DNA from: Oikopleura dioica
Lineage: Eukaryota > Chordata > Appendicularia > Copelata > Oikopleuridae
Assembly: GCA_907165135.1 (NCBI GenBank)
Contig: OU015567.1
Coordinates: 2,051,001-2,115,000, forward strand
Direction of reading: 5' to 3'
DNA: 64,000 bases
Shown here: piece after piece, positions 11,831 to 24,543 of the stretch
Position numbering within the stretch: position 1 is the first letter of the stretch
How the letters are laid out: every line of letters starts with the position of its first letter
Made by a program: the position numbers and the translations under genes
Notes under the pieces: generated by a model
The model's input: only the letters and a program-made list of their open reading frames with translations
Database searches by the model: none
What the model was told of the DNA's origin: nothing

Positions 11831-13313
11831 GAAAACGCCTCGCATTTAATAAAAATAAATAAGCGAGAAATTCAGAGAAATATAATAAAAATATAAATGA
11901 AATTTTGAATTTAAAAGAAAAAGAAATTTATTTAATTCTGGAAATTTGTTTTTTTTTTATATAAATCGAGCCGGATATTTTCCAAAATTTTCAAGTTTCT
12001 CGATAAAAAAAATTTTTATGAAAAAAGAATATTAATAAATAATGACTTGAAAATATAAATGTATACTATTGAAGATTTTTCTTCACAAAAATGCTCTCAT
12101 TTAAAAATTACTCAAAATATCATTTTTCTCTTCTCCCATTCTTCTTCCAGCAAATTTCTCCTCTCTTCCAGCAGCGGAGGACCCTTCTCTCATCCAGTAA
12201 ATAGGCGCCCTCTCGCGGCTCTTCATTATTTTTTTTCTGTCTCGTTTCGTTTGAGTGGTTCGTTCCGCCCCTCGTTGATTAGGGATGGTAGCTTCGGCGG
12301 TTGGGAAATGTAAAGAAAAACGCTGCGTCGCGGCGGTGTGGTATACTACACTTGGCAGGTATTTTTTTACTCCCGTGTCGTGCCGTTCGATCACAAAATT
12401 AAAGCGACTTTTCAATTTTTAACCGTTTCGACTTTCCGAAGGGCCCTGCATTTTTACTGTATCAGTTTACAGTTGCAGTTTGCTCGTCTCTAGAAAAAGC
12501 AACCATGAAACAGTCATTGTGACATTCGTCGGAAAAAACGCCCATCCAGTGAGTTGAGCCCGAAAAAGATAATCGAGAAAAGAGCAGAAATCTGGAAATT
12601 GGAATTTCGTTCATATGGACTGGACAAAAAAATATCATGAAATCTTGTAGCTTAGATTTTGACACATTTTGGTGCTTATTTTTGCGTAGAAACGGCCGGT
12701 TTAGTGCCAAAATCGCCATTTTTGCAGCCCGAAATGCCGGTTTTTCGGGCTATCCATGATAATCCGGCTTTTCTTTGCTAGATACAATTGAAAAATACTG
12801 AATAATGTCCATTTCTATGTCTTTTCCTTTACTTAAATGCGATAGAAGGACGCGTTTCGGGAAGAAAATACGTTTTCGCTTCATATTTTTGAAAATAAAC
12901 TTGTTTTTTTAGCCCAAGTAGTTAGGAAAGCCCTTCGTCGTGCTATTTTTGCAGCAAACAGGAAGAAATTTTCGTCGAAAATCGACGAAAAACGTACTCG
13001 ATAAACGTGTTTTCGAGCTCATAAACAGCCTCTTTGGCGAGCTATTTTATCTTTTCTCGTGGCAATTTATTTGGTCCAGGACTTTGAGTGTTCTTTTGGT
13101 TGCTATAACTGTATTTTTCGCTTATTTTAATGAGCGAAAGTCCTTTATTTGTCAGAATTAAAAGGTTAATTCAGTAGTTGGACTTAAATAAATATAATTC
13201 TATCCCAAAATAGCGGCGTAATTATCAATTTTGTTGAAATTTTGGGCAATTTATATTCCAGTTTGAGAAAGAAACATTCTTTAACTAATCCTGTATTTCC
13301 AGGGTGAAGAAAA
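11831..13313. promoter_or_regulatory. upstream region of the zinc-finger gene
   Basis: No protein gene is visible here. A polypyrimidine-AG site immediately precedes the coding start (TATTTCCAG then GGTGAAGAAAAATGG), so the start codon lies just inside an exon whose 5' partner is upstream or supplied by trans-splicing. A GT donor follows CTTGGCAG near 12358 and could end a 5' untranslated exon. No TATA or other core promoter is convincing. Confidence 0.35.
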
Positions 13314-16300
13314 ATGGAGTCGTTCAACGAAGACGCAGACGGTCTCTTCGCTTGTCTGTTGGAAGAGCCAGGAGGCGACCAGTCCGTCAACTACGAGGTC
13401 GACCAATCGCAGAATCAAGGCGCTCTCGGCGGCCAGAATCAGTCCTTCGGCTACGACGATGGATACGGCGGCCAGGCCGATGATTCTGTTGGCGGCGGAG
13501 GAGGTGGCGATGATGGTGGAGGAATGTCGCTTGGAGCGCAGTTTCTTGATCTCGTCGCCAATACAATCGGTAATTAAAGATCTTCCTTACAAAATTGCTT
13601 ATTTAAATTTTAAGGCGACGACGCTGGCTTCGCTCCTGCAGCTCCGAAGCCCACGCCACCAAAGCAGCCTTCTTATAGCAACAAGCAAAGCTATGATAAC
13701 TCCGATCAGGGAATAGGGATCTCCAATCCTCCCATGCGTCAGCGTCCTCGGCAGCAGTTTCAACAAGGTCAAATCGTCCGGCCGAGGCAAGGAGACATCG
13801 TCGGAGGACCCAAGATTCAACCGATGAATCGAATGGCTAAACCGCTGAATACGAAGGTAAATAAAACTATCCCCATTCTCATGTCATCTGATTTTAGGTA
13901 CAGAAAGCGAGCCCGAACTTATTTATAAAAACACAAAATGGAACTGGTCCAAAGCGAATTATTGGCACTCCGATCGGCGCCGGAATAAAAATCCGTCGAC
14001 CAGGAGGTGGTGTTCCCATTGCCGGCCCTGGTGGAGCCAAGCCGAAGCCAAGCTACCAATCTAACCAGTCTGGTCCTTCCATTCGTCCGACGGAGAAGGC
14101 GCCTTCTATCCCGTCGATGAGAAACAAGCAGAGTCAGATGAACAGGATGAACCGTGGGCCCGTCCAAACTGCGAGCCAGAACGATATGGATGGCTCTTTT
14201 TCAAATGCTGGCTCTAATCAGAACTTTCAACGAGGACACGCGCTTCCGCGAAATCAACAGAATAGCCAATATTGTGGGCAGAATCGAGGACCGCCGCAGA
14301 ATCAAGATGATGGCTACGGAGGAATGAGCGTTCCTGTCAAAGACAACAACTCCTCGTTTAGTCAAAACCAGCAATCCAACGCTCCTCTTCACGGTCGACA
14401 GAATCAATTCGATAACACGCGCTCTGGACCTAACCAGAGCTTCAACAAGGGACCTGTAAGAAATAACCAAGGCCAATTTCAATCCGGGCAGTCCTTCAAC
14501 CCTTCCCAGAATCGACAGAAGGCACCCGGCCAAGTCGGGCGGCATCCTGTTGGCCAACCAAGGCCAGTTTCGCAAAATATCGGCTTAAAACCTACCGGAC
14601 CAAGTGGCGATCATGGCAATGTACGTTCGCACACGCCGCAGGGCCAGTCATTCGACGATTGGTCAAGCCCAAGTCCTGAAGGAACGCATCAACAGCAGCA
14701 TCAGCCGAGGCAGCGTAATCCAACGCCGAATAACTCCAGGCCGCAAATGGGTCACGGTCACTCGCCAGGGAACAATCGTAATAGTCAGCAGCAAGGAGCG
14801 AATATGAGGATGAATCCTGCCATGCAACCTCAGCAAAAGCAACAGCTAACGGCAGAGCAGAGCTGGGATCGCGCGATGGGAAACAATTCTAGCTCCGGAC
14901 CGCCGAATTCGCAGAAACGAGCAAGCTTACCTGGCCAGCAGAATCAACAAAATTCTCAGCAGCCAGGCCGCTACACGAACTCGCCGATGAATCAGCACTC
15001 AAATACGAATCTTGGCCCTTACGAATCGGAACCGATCAGCCCACTGACATCTTCAAAAAGTCCTTATCAAAGCCAGTCGCATTCGCAAGGCCAAAATGCG
15101 ATGCAAGGTCAAAATCAAATGCAAAGAAACGCTCCTCAAAATCGTATGCGCCCTGACCCTGGACAAATGCAAGGTCAAAAATCACAATTCCGCGGATCTA
15201 TGGATTCAAACTTTCCTATGAGTCCACCTGGAACGCAGCCTCAAAACTCTCGAATGCACAATCAAAATCAGCCGAGCACTAATCAAAGTCCGAGTATGCA
15301 TCAACGAGTGCCAAGTTTAGGGAATTCTAGCATGAGTCAACAGCCTCAAAATCAAAGTGGTCAGAATAAATTCCCGGTCGGCCATCCTCAGCATCCTGGA
15401 ATGAATCAGCAAACTGGAAATCAGAATCGGGGCATGCCTCAAAATCAACCAAATAACCGCCGACAGAGCTCCGAAAATCGAAACCAAACGAACGATGACC
15501 TTGGTTTCCTCGACTTTGGTTCAACCTTCAACGATCCAAATCAAGCGTCAAAAACGTCTGTTCCATCTTCAGTTCATCAACAAGCGACCCAGCTTTCGAG
15601 TCAACCTCAACCCCAATCGAACATCAACCAGCCAGGTTACCCAACGAACTCGTCGGGGCCGATCCCGTCTTCGCTAGCTGGATCAATGAGCGCGCCCCTC
15701 TCGTCGTCCGCGACGCCGAATATTCGCACTAGCATGAGTAACATCCCGGGAAGCATGGCTCAACAATCTTTCAATTCCTCGAGCATTGGGCAGCCAGTGT
15801 CGACATTCTCCAGCTCGAAACAAGCTCAACCAATTCAGCAAACATCATCGATGCCATCGCATATGCCAACTCCGATGCAGAATGAAATGAATCGAAGTAT
15901 CCCTTCTCAGCAACAACAACAGCAGCAGCAGCGCCAGGCGATGCAAAACATGGGTCAAAAACAACCTTCCCAAGCTCAGCCAGGAAACGTGAACGACAAC
16001 AACTTGAACGATTGGCTAAGTAGCATCATGACCGACAATAACAAACAACCATCGAGTCAACCATCAGCTCCTGCCGCTCAACCAGCAGCTCCGCCAAAGC
16101 CGAGAAGCTCGCTTTTGAATGTGACCCCTAATATGTCAAAATCTCAGGCAAGCTCGCATCCTTCACAACCGCCAGCTCCACAAATGACGAATAGCCAACA
16201 AATGCTGCTGAACTTGAAGCAGGAGCCCATCGATACCTCGTACATGCGACAAGCTGCGGAGAAAACAGCAGCTGGTGCTGTTTCAAGCTCGGTTCTCAAA

Positions 16301-19300
16301 AAACCATCAGTACCTGCTCCAGCGCCTGTGGCACCAAAAGCACCTGGATTCACTGGCATGCCCGGTATGAGTTTGCCAAGTTCGATGCCGATGAGCATGA
16401 GTACGAGCATCCCACAGTCCTTTCCTGGTCATCCCGCTTCTGTGAGTAGCGCCTTAGGTGCCATCCCTAATGCCCAGACAAATCCCAGCGTCATGCACTC
16501 AATGCTTACCCAGCCTGCTCTTACCGTCACTACTGCTTCGTCCAAACCTTCTGTAATCACCAGCTTGAATCAAACTGAAAAGTCACCCATCGTTTTGACT
16601 CCTACGGGAGTTTCCTCACACAGCAGTCTCAGTCAACACTCAAGTACTGTTCAATCAGGTCTACCTGGAGCAATCAAAGCTCCAGCACAAGCACAGCAAG
16701 CCACAAAGCAGAGCTCAAAGTTTGGGATGAAAAATTTGCGGAAAAGTGGTTTGTTTAATTATTGGGTAAGAGTTAGAAAAATCGCTTAGCTTAAATCGCT
16801 TGTGGTGGGTTCAATTCTTAGCACAATTTCTAATGATGTCGGTGTCGGCTTCTTTAATTTCAGAATCAAGCATGATAGATGCACTTTTTTAAACTGGGAC
16901 TTTTTATGTAAAAGCTGGATATCAAATTATCATTCCATAACAGGGTCAGATTCCTGGGCTTCCAGCGGTTCCTTCGTCAGCTGTGAGTTCAATCCCATCC
17001 ACGATTACTGCTTCGCCTCTTGACCCGGCTTCAAAAGCAAAGCAAGGTAAAATTGAGTTTATCGGAAACTGTCAATTCTAAATGATCCCTTTCCAGGCGC
17101 TCTTCAATCTGGACTTCAATCAGCGATGGCTGCGGCTGGGCATCCAACCATGACGCCACCGAATATCGCCGACTTGATTCGAATGGGTGTCCCAATGGAA
17201 AGCATCACTCCTCAAATGATGAATGCGCTAATGGGCGTCCATCGCGATCCATACGGTCGTCCCTTGGACAACTATCTCGGCTCAATGATCCAAGCACAGG
17301 CTGAAATGACCAAATCTGCACATGGAATGATCCCTGGCATGCCTGGCGCGATTCCTGGCCTCGCCGGTAAAATTCCTGAACAGCCTTCTGCTGCTGCTAC
17401 TGAAAAAGCAGCTCAGAAACCATCAGTATCTTCTGGTGGATTAATGAATGCTCTCTCGCAAACAATTTCAAAGCAAAACACGAAGGACTCTCAAGCAAAA
17501 AGTATCCTAGAAGAAGTGAAAAATCAGAAAGTCCAAGAGCTTGAGAACAGACGAAAGCTGCAAAAGGACACGATTGAACCGGGAAAAGCCTCGTTGAAAA
17601 CGAAAGATGGGCACTCGAATGATGACACTCCCATCGTCGATCTTCTACGATCTACGCCCGACCCATCAAAGAAACAAGCGGCCGCATCAACGACTCCAAT
17701 TAAACCGCCAAGCTCAGCAACTCCTGCTGCTCCAGTGACTCCATCAGCCTTCAACTGGAAGAAAAAAATGGCAAGCTCCGCGAGCACTGATCCGACAACT
17801 CCAACCTCGAAGCCGCCACTTTCGGGAAAATCGAGCACTTCTAGCGTCATTATGTCGAATCCAAATCTCGTTAGTCCGAAGGAAGATAGCGCGATCGCTA
17901 AAGCAACTCCTCTGTCGGACATCATCGCGGCCGAGCTGAAGGAGAAAAAGAAGAAGAGAAAGAAGAAAAAAGAAGAGCGGAGACGAAGAAAGACAAAAGA
18001 CTCCGACGACGAGGCTAAGGAATCGTCCGTTTTGCAAAAGCATCGACTTCCGCCTGATCCTGGTTACATCCCAAAAGTCAGAATTACAACGTATCGATCT
18101 TTAAATGGAAGCACCGTTCATTTGAGCCATCAATTCAAGCCTGGGGATGAGAAACCAGTGAAGACGCGCGGTAGAAGGGCAAAGAAGGACTTGGAGTCTG
18201 GAAGTGTCGATTTGAGCGAAATGTACGGCTGGGAAAGGAGCTATGAAGAGAAGCGTAGAAAGAGGCGGAGAGCGATGATCGGGTTGCCTGAGGAAGATGA
18301 GATCCCGGAGAAAGAACAGAGGGTAGAAGAACCGGTCAAGGAAGACAAGCCGATGGAGCCGATCCAGATCGAAGACGAAAAGCCCCAACCGGTAATATTC
18401 GAACGAAAAGTCCACTTTCTTATCTTTTTTTCAGGACAAAGAAAACCAGGAATTCTCATCATTAATTTACTCGTCGGCGCCTATTCCTCGACGAGTCCTT
18501 CCAAAACCTCCTGCTCGCCTGCATCTCGATGATTTGATGAAGAATACATTCAAATGCGAGGAATGCAATGACGAGTTCCTTTTTGAAAAGTCACTCAAGC
18601 ATCATTATGATCGAGAAAGCATCCTTATTCATGTAAGTCTTGATTCAGGCGGCTCTATCAAAGAATATTGAGAAGCCGCTTGCAGTACTAAAATTTATTT
18701 AAAGATTAGTACTAAAAACAAAATCACGACTTTTACGTCTATTTTTCTGCCGCGAATTTTCCTGACATTATCTTGTAGATCCACTGTATCGTTTGCAATT
18801 TACAACAAGTGTTCAAAAACAAATGCCAGCTGCTCCGCCACGCCAGGGAGCACAGTCTCAACGGGAAGCCAATGAAGTTCGTACGTCCGAAGATAATGCC
18901 GCTGACAATGTCCATGTGTCAAAATATAAAGACGACGGCGCCGGACAAAAACACCAAGTACGCAAAATCGTGCTCGGAATGCAGCAAACGCTTCGCAACC
19001 CGTATTGGATTACAGGAACACATGTCGGAGAAGATTGACGAGACCGAGTGTGACGTTTGTCACACTGTACTGCCTAACATGTGAGTAACTTAGAGGATTA
19101 TATGGTAGCCATGTCTGATGGCCATTTTCATTGGTAAGTCTTCAATCCAAGACAATTAACCTCATCCCAGTCTGATTGAATTAAATTCAGGTGCGCTTAT
19201 CAAGCTCATTGTCGCATCCACAACGACATGGGTGGCAACACCTTCGTCTGTCCGGAATGCGGCGAAAACTTTAAGTCCGACGAGCTCGAATTCCGCAAGC

Positions 19301-21048
19301 ACATCAAGCTCCACTGCGCTCACACTTCCAAAATTCGAGGCTTTCGCTGCCCGGTAAGTCGAGTATCCTTAAACCCTCCCTCACGATTTTCAGACGAGCC
19401 GGAAGGTCTTTTCCCGCGCCGAGCATCTCCGAGCTCATTGGCAAAATCACTGCCTGATTAAATTTCACAAATGTTCTGTCTGTCCCATCGCCTTTCGAGG
19501 CCAGAAGAGTATACGTAATCACCAACAAGAAAAACATCCCAAAACGAATATGCTTTACAAGTCGATCTTCCAGGTAAAACGACTTTGATGGTTTCTTTCT
19601 GGAAACACCTTTTTGTGTTTTCTGCTCAAAGCGGGCGGCTGTTCGATGTTATGTGATACTGCCTTGAAGCTCGAAGGCCACTGGCTTTCTAGAGTATTTT
19701 TGTTATCTACCCTCTTTCACTTTGTCGCCAGCTTTTAACAATCGAATTCTAGTGCCCATTATGCGACACACTATTCGAAGATCGCGAGTCGCCCAACGTT
19801 TCCAAGCACCTAATGGAACACACGAAAAATCACACTTACACAGTTTATCACTGCCTTGTTTGCCCAGAAGTTTTTGAACACTCGTCAGAACTCATGGAAC
19901 ACCTATTAGCCGGTAATGCATACCCTCCTCTTTTCTTATCAAATCTTTCGTTTAGATCACAATATATCTGAATATAAGACACCTGCCGCCGAGCTCGAGA
20001 GTGCCCTTGAATATGCAAGAACTAGTTTTTTAAGTTCCAAAAATGGACAAATAGACAATCACAACAAGCTTTTTACAGATGAAGAATTCTCGGACGACGG
20101 AGAGAGGTAAGATTCTTACTCTTTGCAAGATAGTAAATTGTCGATTCTAGCATATCAAAAGGACGTGGTCGAAATCGCAGAGATCGTTCCCGCGCCCGAA
20201 GCCCCGAGCCCAGCCCAGGCACGCCCCGTCGAACTTACATTTGCTCAATCTGCGATTTCTCAAGTTCACAATCAGAAAAGCTGCAGCGCCATTTCAAGAA
20301 GACCCACAAAGTCAACTACGTCACTGCTGACATGATCCGGACAAAGGTCTCTCAGACGTCCATTTCTTCGAGCTCCTTGAGTCTGTCAAACAGAAGCAAT
20401 GGCGTCTCGGCCACGCTTCCACCGACCGGTGGGAATGTTCTCATGACGCCACAGGGACCGATTCCGATGAGAAACATGCGAAAAGAACCGACGCAGGAAG
20501 AATTGGTAAGAAAGGCTTCCATGGATAAAACATTAAGTCATTCTTTTTAGGCTCAAGAAGATCCGCCCTTGCCAGAAGTCTATAAGTGCGCTAAATGCGA
20601 CTACCAGCACCGCTCGCGCGAGGACTTCCAGCGCCACATCCGAATCCACTCGAACTTCAACACAGAAGAAAAACAGTGCACTGAATGTGGGCAATCCTTT
20701 GCGTCGCTGCCTGCGCTCGAAAAACACCTCTTCATGTCTCATAAGGTTAGATTCATCAGTTAGTCGATGAAATAATTGTTTTGAATTTGTAGATCGTGTC
20801 AATTCATCAGCTAGACAGGATTGACAAGGGTTTCCGCGAACCAATGGCGCCAAAGAATTTGAAAAGTTCAACAACCTACAGTTGCAAGGTAGAGTCACAA
20901 ATTGAAAAGAACTCGAGTCTACTGACAATTTCAAAGAAAATATCATTCATTTTCAATTCAGGCCTGTCACAAATCGTTCAACAGCGAGGTCGTTCTCAAG
21001 CAACACGAGAAGCAACACGGTTTGCATTTCATCAAAAGCCTCAAATAG
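13314..21048 (+). CDS. ZNF532/ZNF592/ZNF687-type multi-C2H2 zinc-finger protein
   Basis: About 15 exons, all with GT-AG introns and consistent phase. They include 13314-13569, 13615-13856, 13898-16765, 16944-17046, 17097-18391, 18435-18632, 18779-19080 and 19191-19353, then more to a stop at 21046-21048. The N-terminal ~1,000 residues are low-complexity Gln/Asn/Ser/Pro/Met with a poly-Gln run near 15911. A very basic Lys/Arg tract lies at 17936-17990. C2H2 fingers fill the C-terminal third, from FKCEECNDEF through CNLQQVFKNKCQLLRHAREH to the last finger with CHKSFNSEVVLKQHEKQH. The cluster SLKHHYDRESILIH plus NKCQLLRHAREH is the signature of the vertebrate ZNF532/592/687 group, nuclear proteins that associate with ZMYND8-type chromatin complexes. 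The role here is inferred from the family. The exon 3/4 junction (178-nt intron) is the least certain. Confidence 0.9.
15911..15939 (+). repeat. short CAA/CAG microsatellite in coding sequence
   Basis: A run of CAA and CAG codons encodes about nine consecutive glutamines plus Arg-Gln inside the long Gln-rich exon of the zinc-finger gene. Mixed codons make it less prone to slippage than a pure repeat. Confidence 0.8.
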
Positions 21049-22572
21049 TCCAAAATTTCGCACTACACTTTAAGACTTTAAAATCGTATCCAACTTGGTG
21101 CTCCTCCTTGTTTCTCACTCCTCACTTTATCTTCTTTTCCTAATTTATTTGACTGTATCAAGCCTTTTATACTAAAAATTACCATTGATCTTGATGCTAC
21201 TCTTTTTCTTTATTGTCTTCTTCCCTTATTCATTCATTTCTTTTGTACTTGTGCTAAACATAAAACTGCTTCTGTACAAAAATGCAACACAACTTTTTTG
21301 TTATTTATTTTCATCTTAAAAATGCGGCGTTACAATTTCAAACTGAAAATTTTATTTTTCAAAGTATTTTTTCGGGTATTTCAACTTTAAATTATTTAAA
21401 CAAAATACTGTCATTATGCAGCCTTACTTTAAAACTCTTTACTTTCAACCTTTTAAGTTTGCTTCTTTTTTGTTTTCCTTTTTTTATTTTAATTAATTAT
21501 TTCTATTTCTTCTTATGTTTGTGTGAAGCCAAAGCTGAGACCTGCCAAGATGACACTTTACTGTCACTTTAATACAGACACAATCGAACTTATTTTTCTC
21601 TTCCTTAGTCTTCTTGCAGATGTATACAAGAGAAGAAAGAGGTTGTCAAGTTTTCCGACAAAAAATAAGGCTCAACACAATTTTTGGTCCACCGAAAACG
21701 GGTTAAAGACAGTCTAAGGGTTGCTTGAGCTAGATGCAATTGAATGACCCTAGATTCATTATTGGAGTAGATTGGTCGGTCAAATCGGATTAATAGTAAA
21801 CCCGCATGCATGCATACGACTCTTATTTGGATTGAAAATCCCACTTTATCCACGCGGACTCCGAGAAAGACAATATGCAAGTGTCTAATCGACAACCAGG
21901 CCTGCGGACCTGACCGACATTTTCATGCCCTTTCGTTGCTAATTACTCACATCGCGTCGGCAAAAATACCTTTTTCAATATTGAATGTACCTCCACTTCT
22001 TTTTTCCTTCTTTTTGGCAAATGCGAATTGGTGCCTCTCGCAAATAATAAATATTTATTTATTTTAGAAAAGAATCTTTCTGTTTCAGGCAAGAAAAGAC
22101 TGCTTCGGAAAATGACAAAAAGAGAAATCGGCAATTTATCGAACGGAATTTGGATTACCAGCTTTTTCTCGCTCTTTTTCTCGGAAAAATAAGCCAAAAT
22201 TGTAAAACAGAAGAGCAACAGACGCACAGAGTCGCTAGAATCAGCCCGATGGTCGCGATTTCAGGAGTTCCTGGTTTGGGAGCATGAAAAATGACGCATG
22301 AAAAGAAGGTGAATTATTTTTTAAACGAAGCATATTTAAAAATATGCATCAATTTTTATTTACAAGTGATATTCATACTAGGCTCAGCATTCGAAAGAAC
22401 CATTGGTATGAGTCAATCGCTCATATTTTATTCAGAATAGTGCCACTATCGTAGCCAGAAAAGAGCCTGTTTGAACGACAGTATTCCAACGGTTCAGTCT
22501 TATTCTGTATTCTTTTTATAGTTTTTCTTCCAGGAGAAATCAAAATATCTTTGAATTCAATTTTTGATAAGA
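21049..22572. other. 3' region of zinc-finger gene and intergenic
   Basis: The first few hundred bases are T-rich and probably 3' untranslated. Further on, a minus-strand stretch near 22175-22265 reads a hydrophobic segment (TIGLILATLCVCCSSVLQFW) that could be the end of a membrane protein. No connecting exons could be assembled, so no gene is called. Confidence 0.4.
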
Positions 22573-24065
22573 GAGTGGTCAGCGACTCCTCGAATTCTAT
22601 CTCAAGCAGCTGCCGGATTCCTTCGTTAACTTCGAGACGCCAAAAACGGCAGAGAATTTTGAAGAATGGAGTGCTCAATGGGTAAGTCTACGCATATTTA
22701 CCATAAAAACGAACAGTTGACGTTAAAAAGAGTAATTTGAACTCCTCTTTTATTATTCTTTTTTTCCATGTTATCTTTATCGATTCAGAAAGGCCGCTTA
22801 CCATAGTTCAGAAATAAACAGCCACTAAAAATTAATTAAGTTTTCCTCGGAAAAGGAGACAAAGCGACTGCGAGAAGCTGGCGTTCACGAATTCGTTGTC
22901 CATGACGCAATTGCGCAGGTCCTCTTTAATAATGTCCAGTGGAGAAGGCAGGAGAAAGTGCTTTTCATCAGAGACTGGCTGCTGGACAATCACCTGAAAT
23001 TTGAAGCGAAGAGGCAAATCTTTGACAATTTTGTTAGTCAGAATCAAAGTGAGTTTGGAATATACCATGTATGTTGCATTTTTATATTAATCGAACCAGC
23101 AAATATCCTATATCGTCATTAACGATTTATGTTCTCAGCAAAGCGAATGACGACACCGCGAGAAACGGAGCTGCCATTCGGCGGACTAATCCACTTTCCC
23201 GAGTTGGCAAAGTCGCATTTTAAAATCAAGAAGACAGAAGCATTCAAAAAGAATACAACTAACACGGGCGCCTTGCGTCTTCTCTCATTAGACGAGAACA
23301 AAAAAGTCAGGACAGTGTCGGGGAGTACTCTTTACTGGATGGCTGAGAATTATTACCAGGTAAATTGCCAGACAAAACTGGACGTTATTGTCTAAAAAAG
23401 GGCCGCGATAACGCTTTGATCTTCCAAAAATGCCGCTTGCGGCTTTGACCGTACACTAGCCAACGCTGAGTCAGGGTTCTGAATGAGCAAGCTAGAATAC
23501 CAGACTCAGGTTTTGCGGAGAATAGACCCTCTTTTCCGGTTAAGTGCGAGCCAAGAGCTTTTCCTGAGCCCTCTTTATCTTTGGTCCTTAGAGTGTTATA
23601 ACGTCCATCGTTCAGAACTCAACAAAAAGTGCGTTTGACCTTTTCTCAAATCTTCGGTTTATCGTCCTTGTCCGGGATCCGCGCTCACTCGCGGCGTCGC
23701 GCCTTACCCATGCGACCTCCCGCACCGCTCGCAAAGCCAAATTCTTCGATTTTCTCCAGAGTTGGGTTTCAATAATGACTGCTATCACGAAGATGTGCGA
23801 CGAAAACAGGCAAAGATGCTTTTACCTGCGATACGAAGACTTGCTCGAGCGGCCAGGAGCTGTTTTAAAAGCAATTTTATCCACGAAAGCGAGAATAACG
23901 GCTTTGCGGCCCGCAAAGCTTTATGATAACTTGGTAATGAGAGAATTTCCTGAAGAACGAAACGCGACGAAATGGAAGGATTTTGTGCCAGAAGGAACGA
24001 TAGAGAAGCTAAGAGAGCACGAGGAATTGCTACGAAGATTCAGATATCCACTAGGAATGAGTTAG
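22573..24065 (+). CDS. carbohydrate-sulfotransferase-like protein, 5' end unresolved
   Basis: Exons in phase: about 22587-22680 (ending ENFEEWSAQW), 22841 to about 23047, 23157-23359 and about 23596-24065. The last exon holds RFIVLVRDPRSLAASR, the 3'-phosphate-binding motif of PAPS-dependent sulfotransferases, then FYLRYEDLLERPGAVLKAIL, a typical C-terminal helix motif. The spacing resembles the Golgi CHST families. I could not find the upstream 5'-phosphosulfate loop (R-S-G-S/T) or the start codon. Either the 5' exons are unrecognised, or the gene is divergent or truncated. The stop at 24063-24065 may be bypassed by an intron, with further exons up to about 24366. It lies in tandem with the tyrosylprotein sulfotransferase, but the two are different families. 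Confidence 0.65.
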
Positions 24066-24543
24066 GAATATTTTTTCTAAAATCTTTAGTCATTATTGAC
24101 TTCTAGGCTCGGCAATATGTGAACAAAACTTGGTCAGGGTTTCAAAGAAGCTTGAAAAAGCCTCTACGCAGCTTTCATCTGAAGTTTATTGAAAAGAATC
24201 TGACCATAGGTTGGCAAAACTACGTTGATATTTCCATTTCATTTTCTCAACTCAGAAATAAGACCATTTATCCGATCCAGCGGCAGAGAAAGCAGGAAAC
24301 CCGCTGGATAATATCGAGTCCGAATTTGACCTTTACCAGCTTGAGCCGGAGGCCGCCGTGAACTTTTGAATTCAACCATAGTTTTCTCACCGAATATTGC
24401 CTATTTTCTTTCACTTCTATATCTACCCTTGTCCGGTCTATCCGTAGGTGTTTGTTCTCAACCTGAGTCATTAAAAAAAGACGTGCGAGTCAACAAATGT
24501 CTGACTGAAGCTAAAGGAGCCTGATTTTCAGAGAAATCGTAGT

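Noticed and set aside
22175-22265. Minus-strand hydrophobic segment as the end of a membrane protein
   Set aside because: Only one plausible exon. Upstream minus-strand sequence gives no consistent splice partners.
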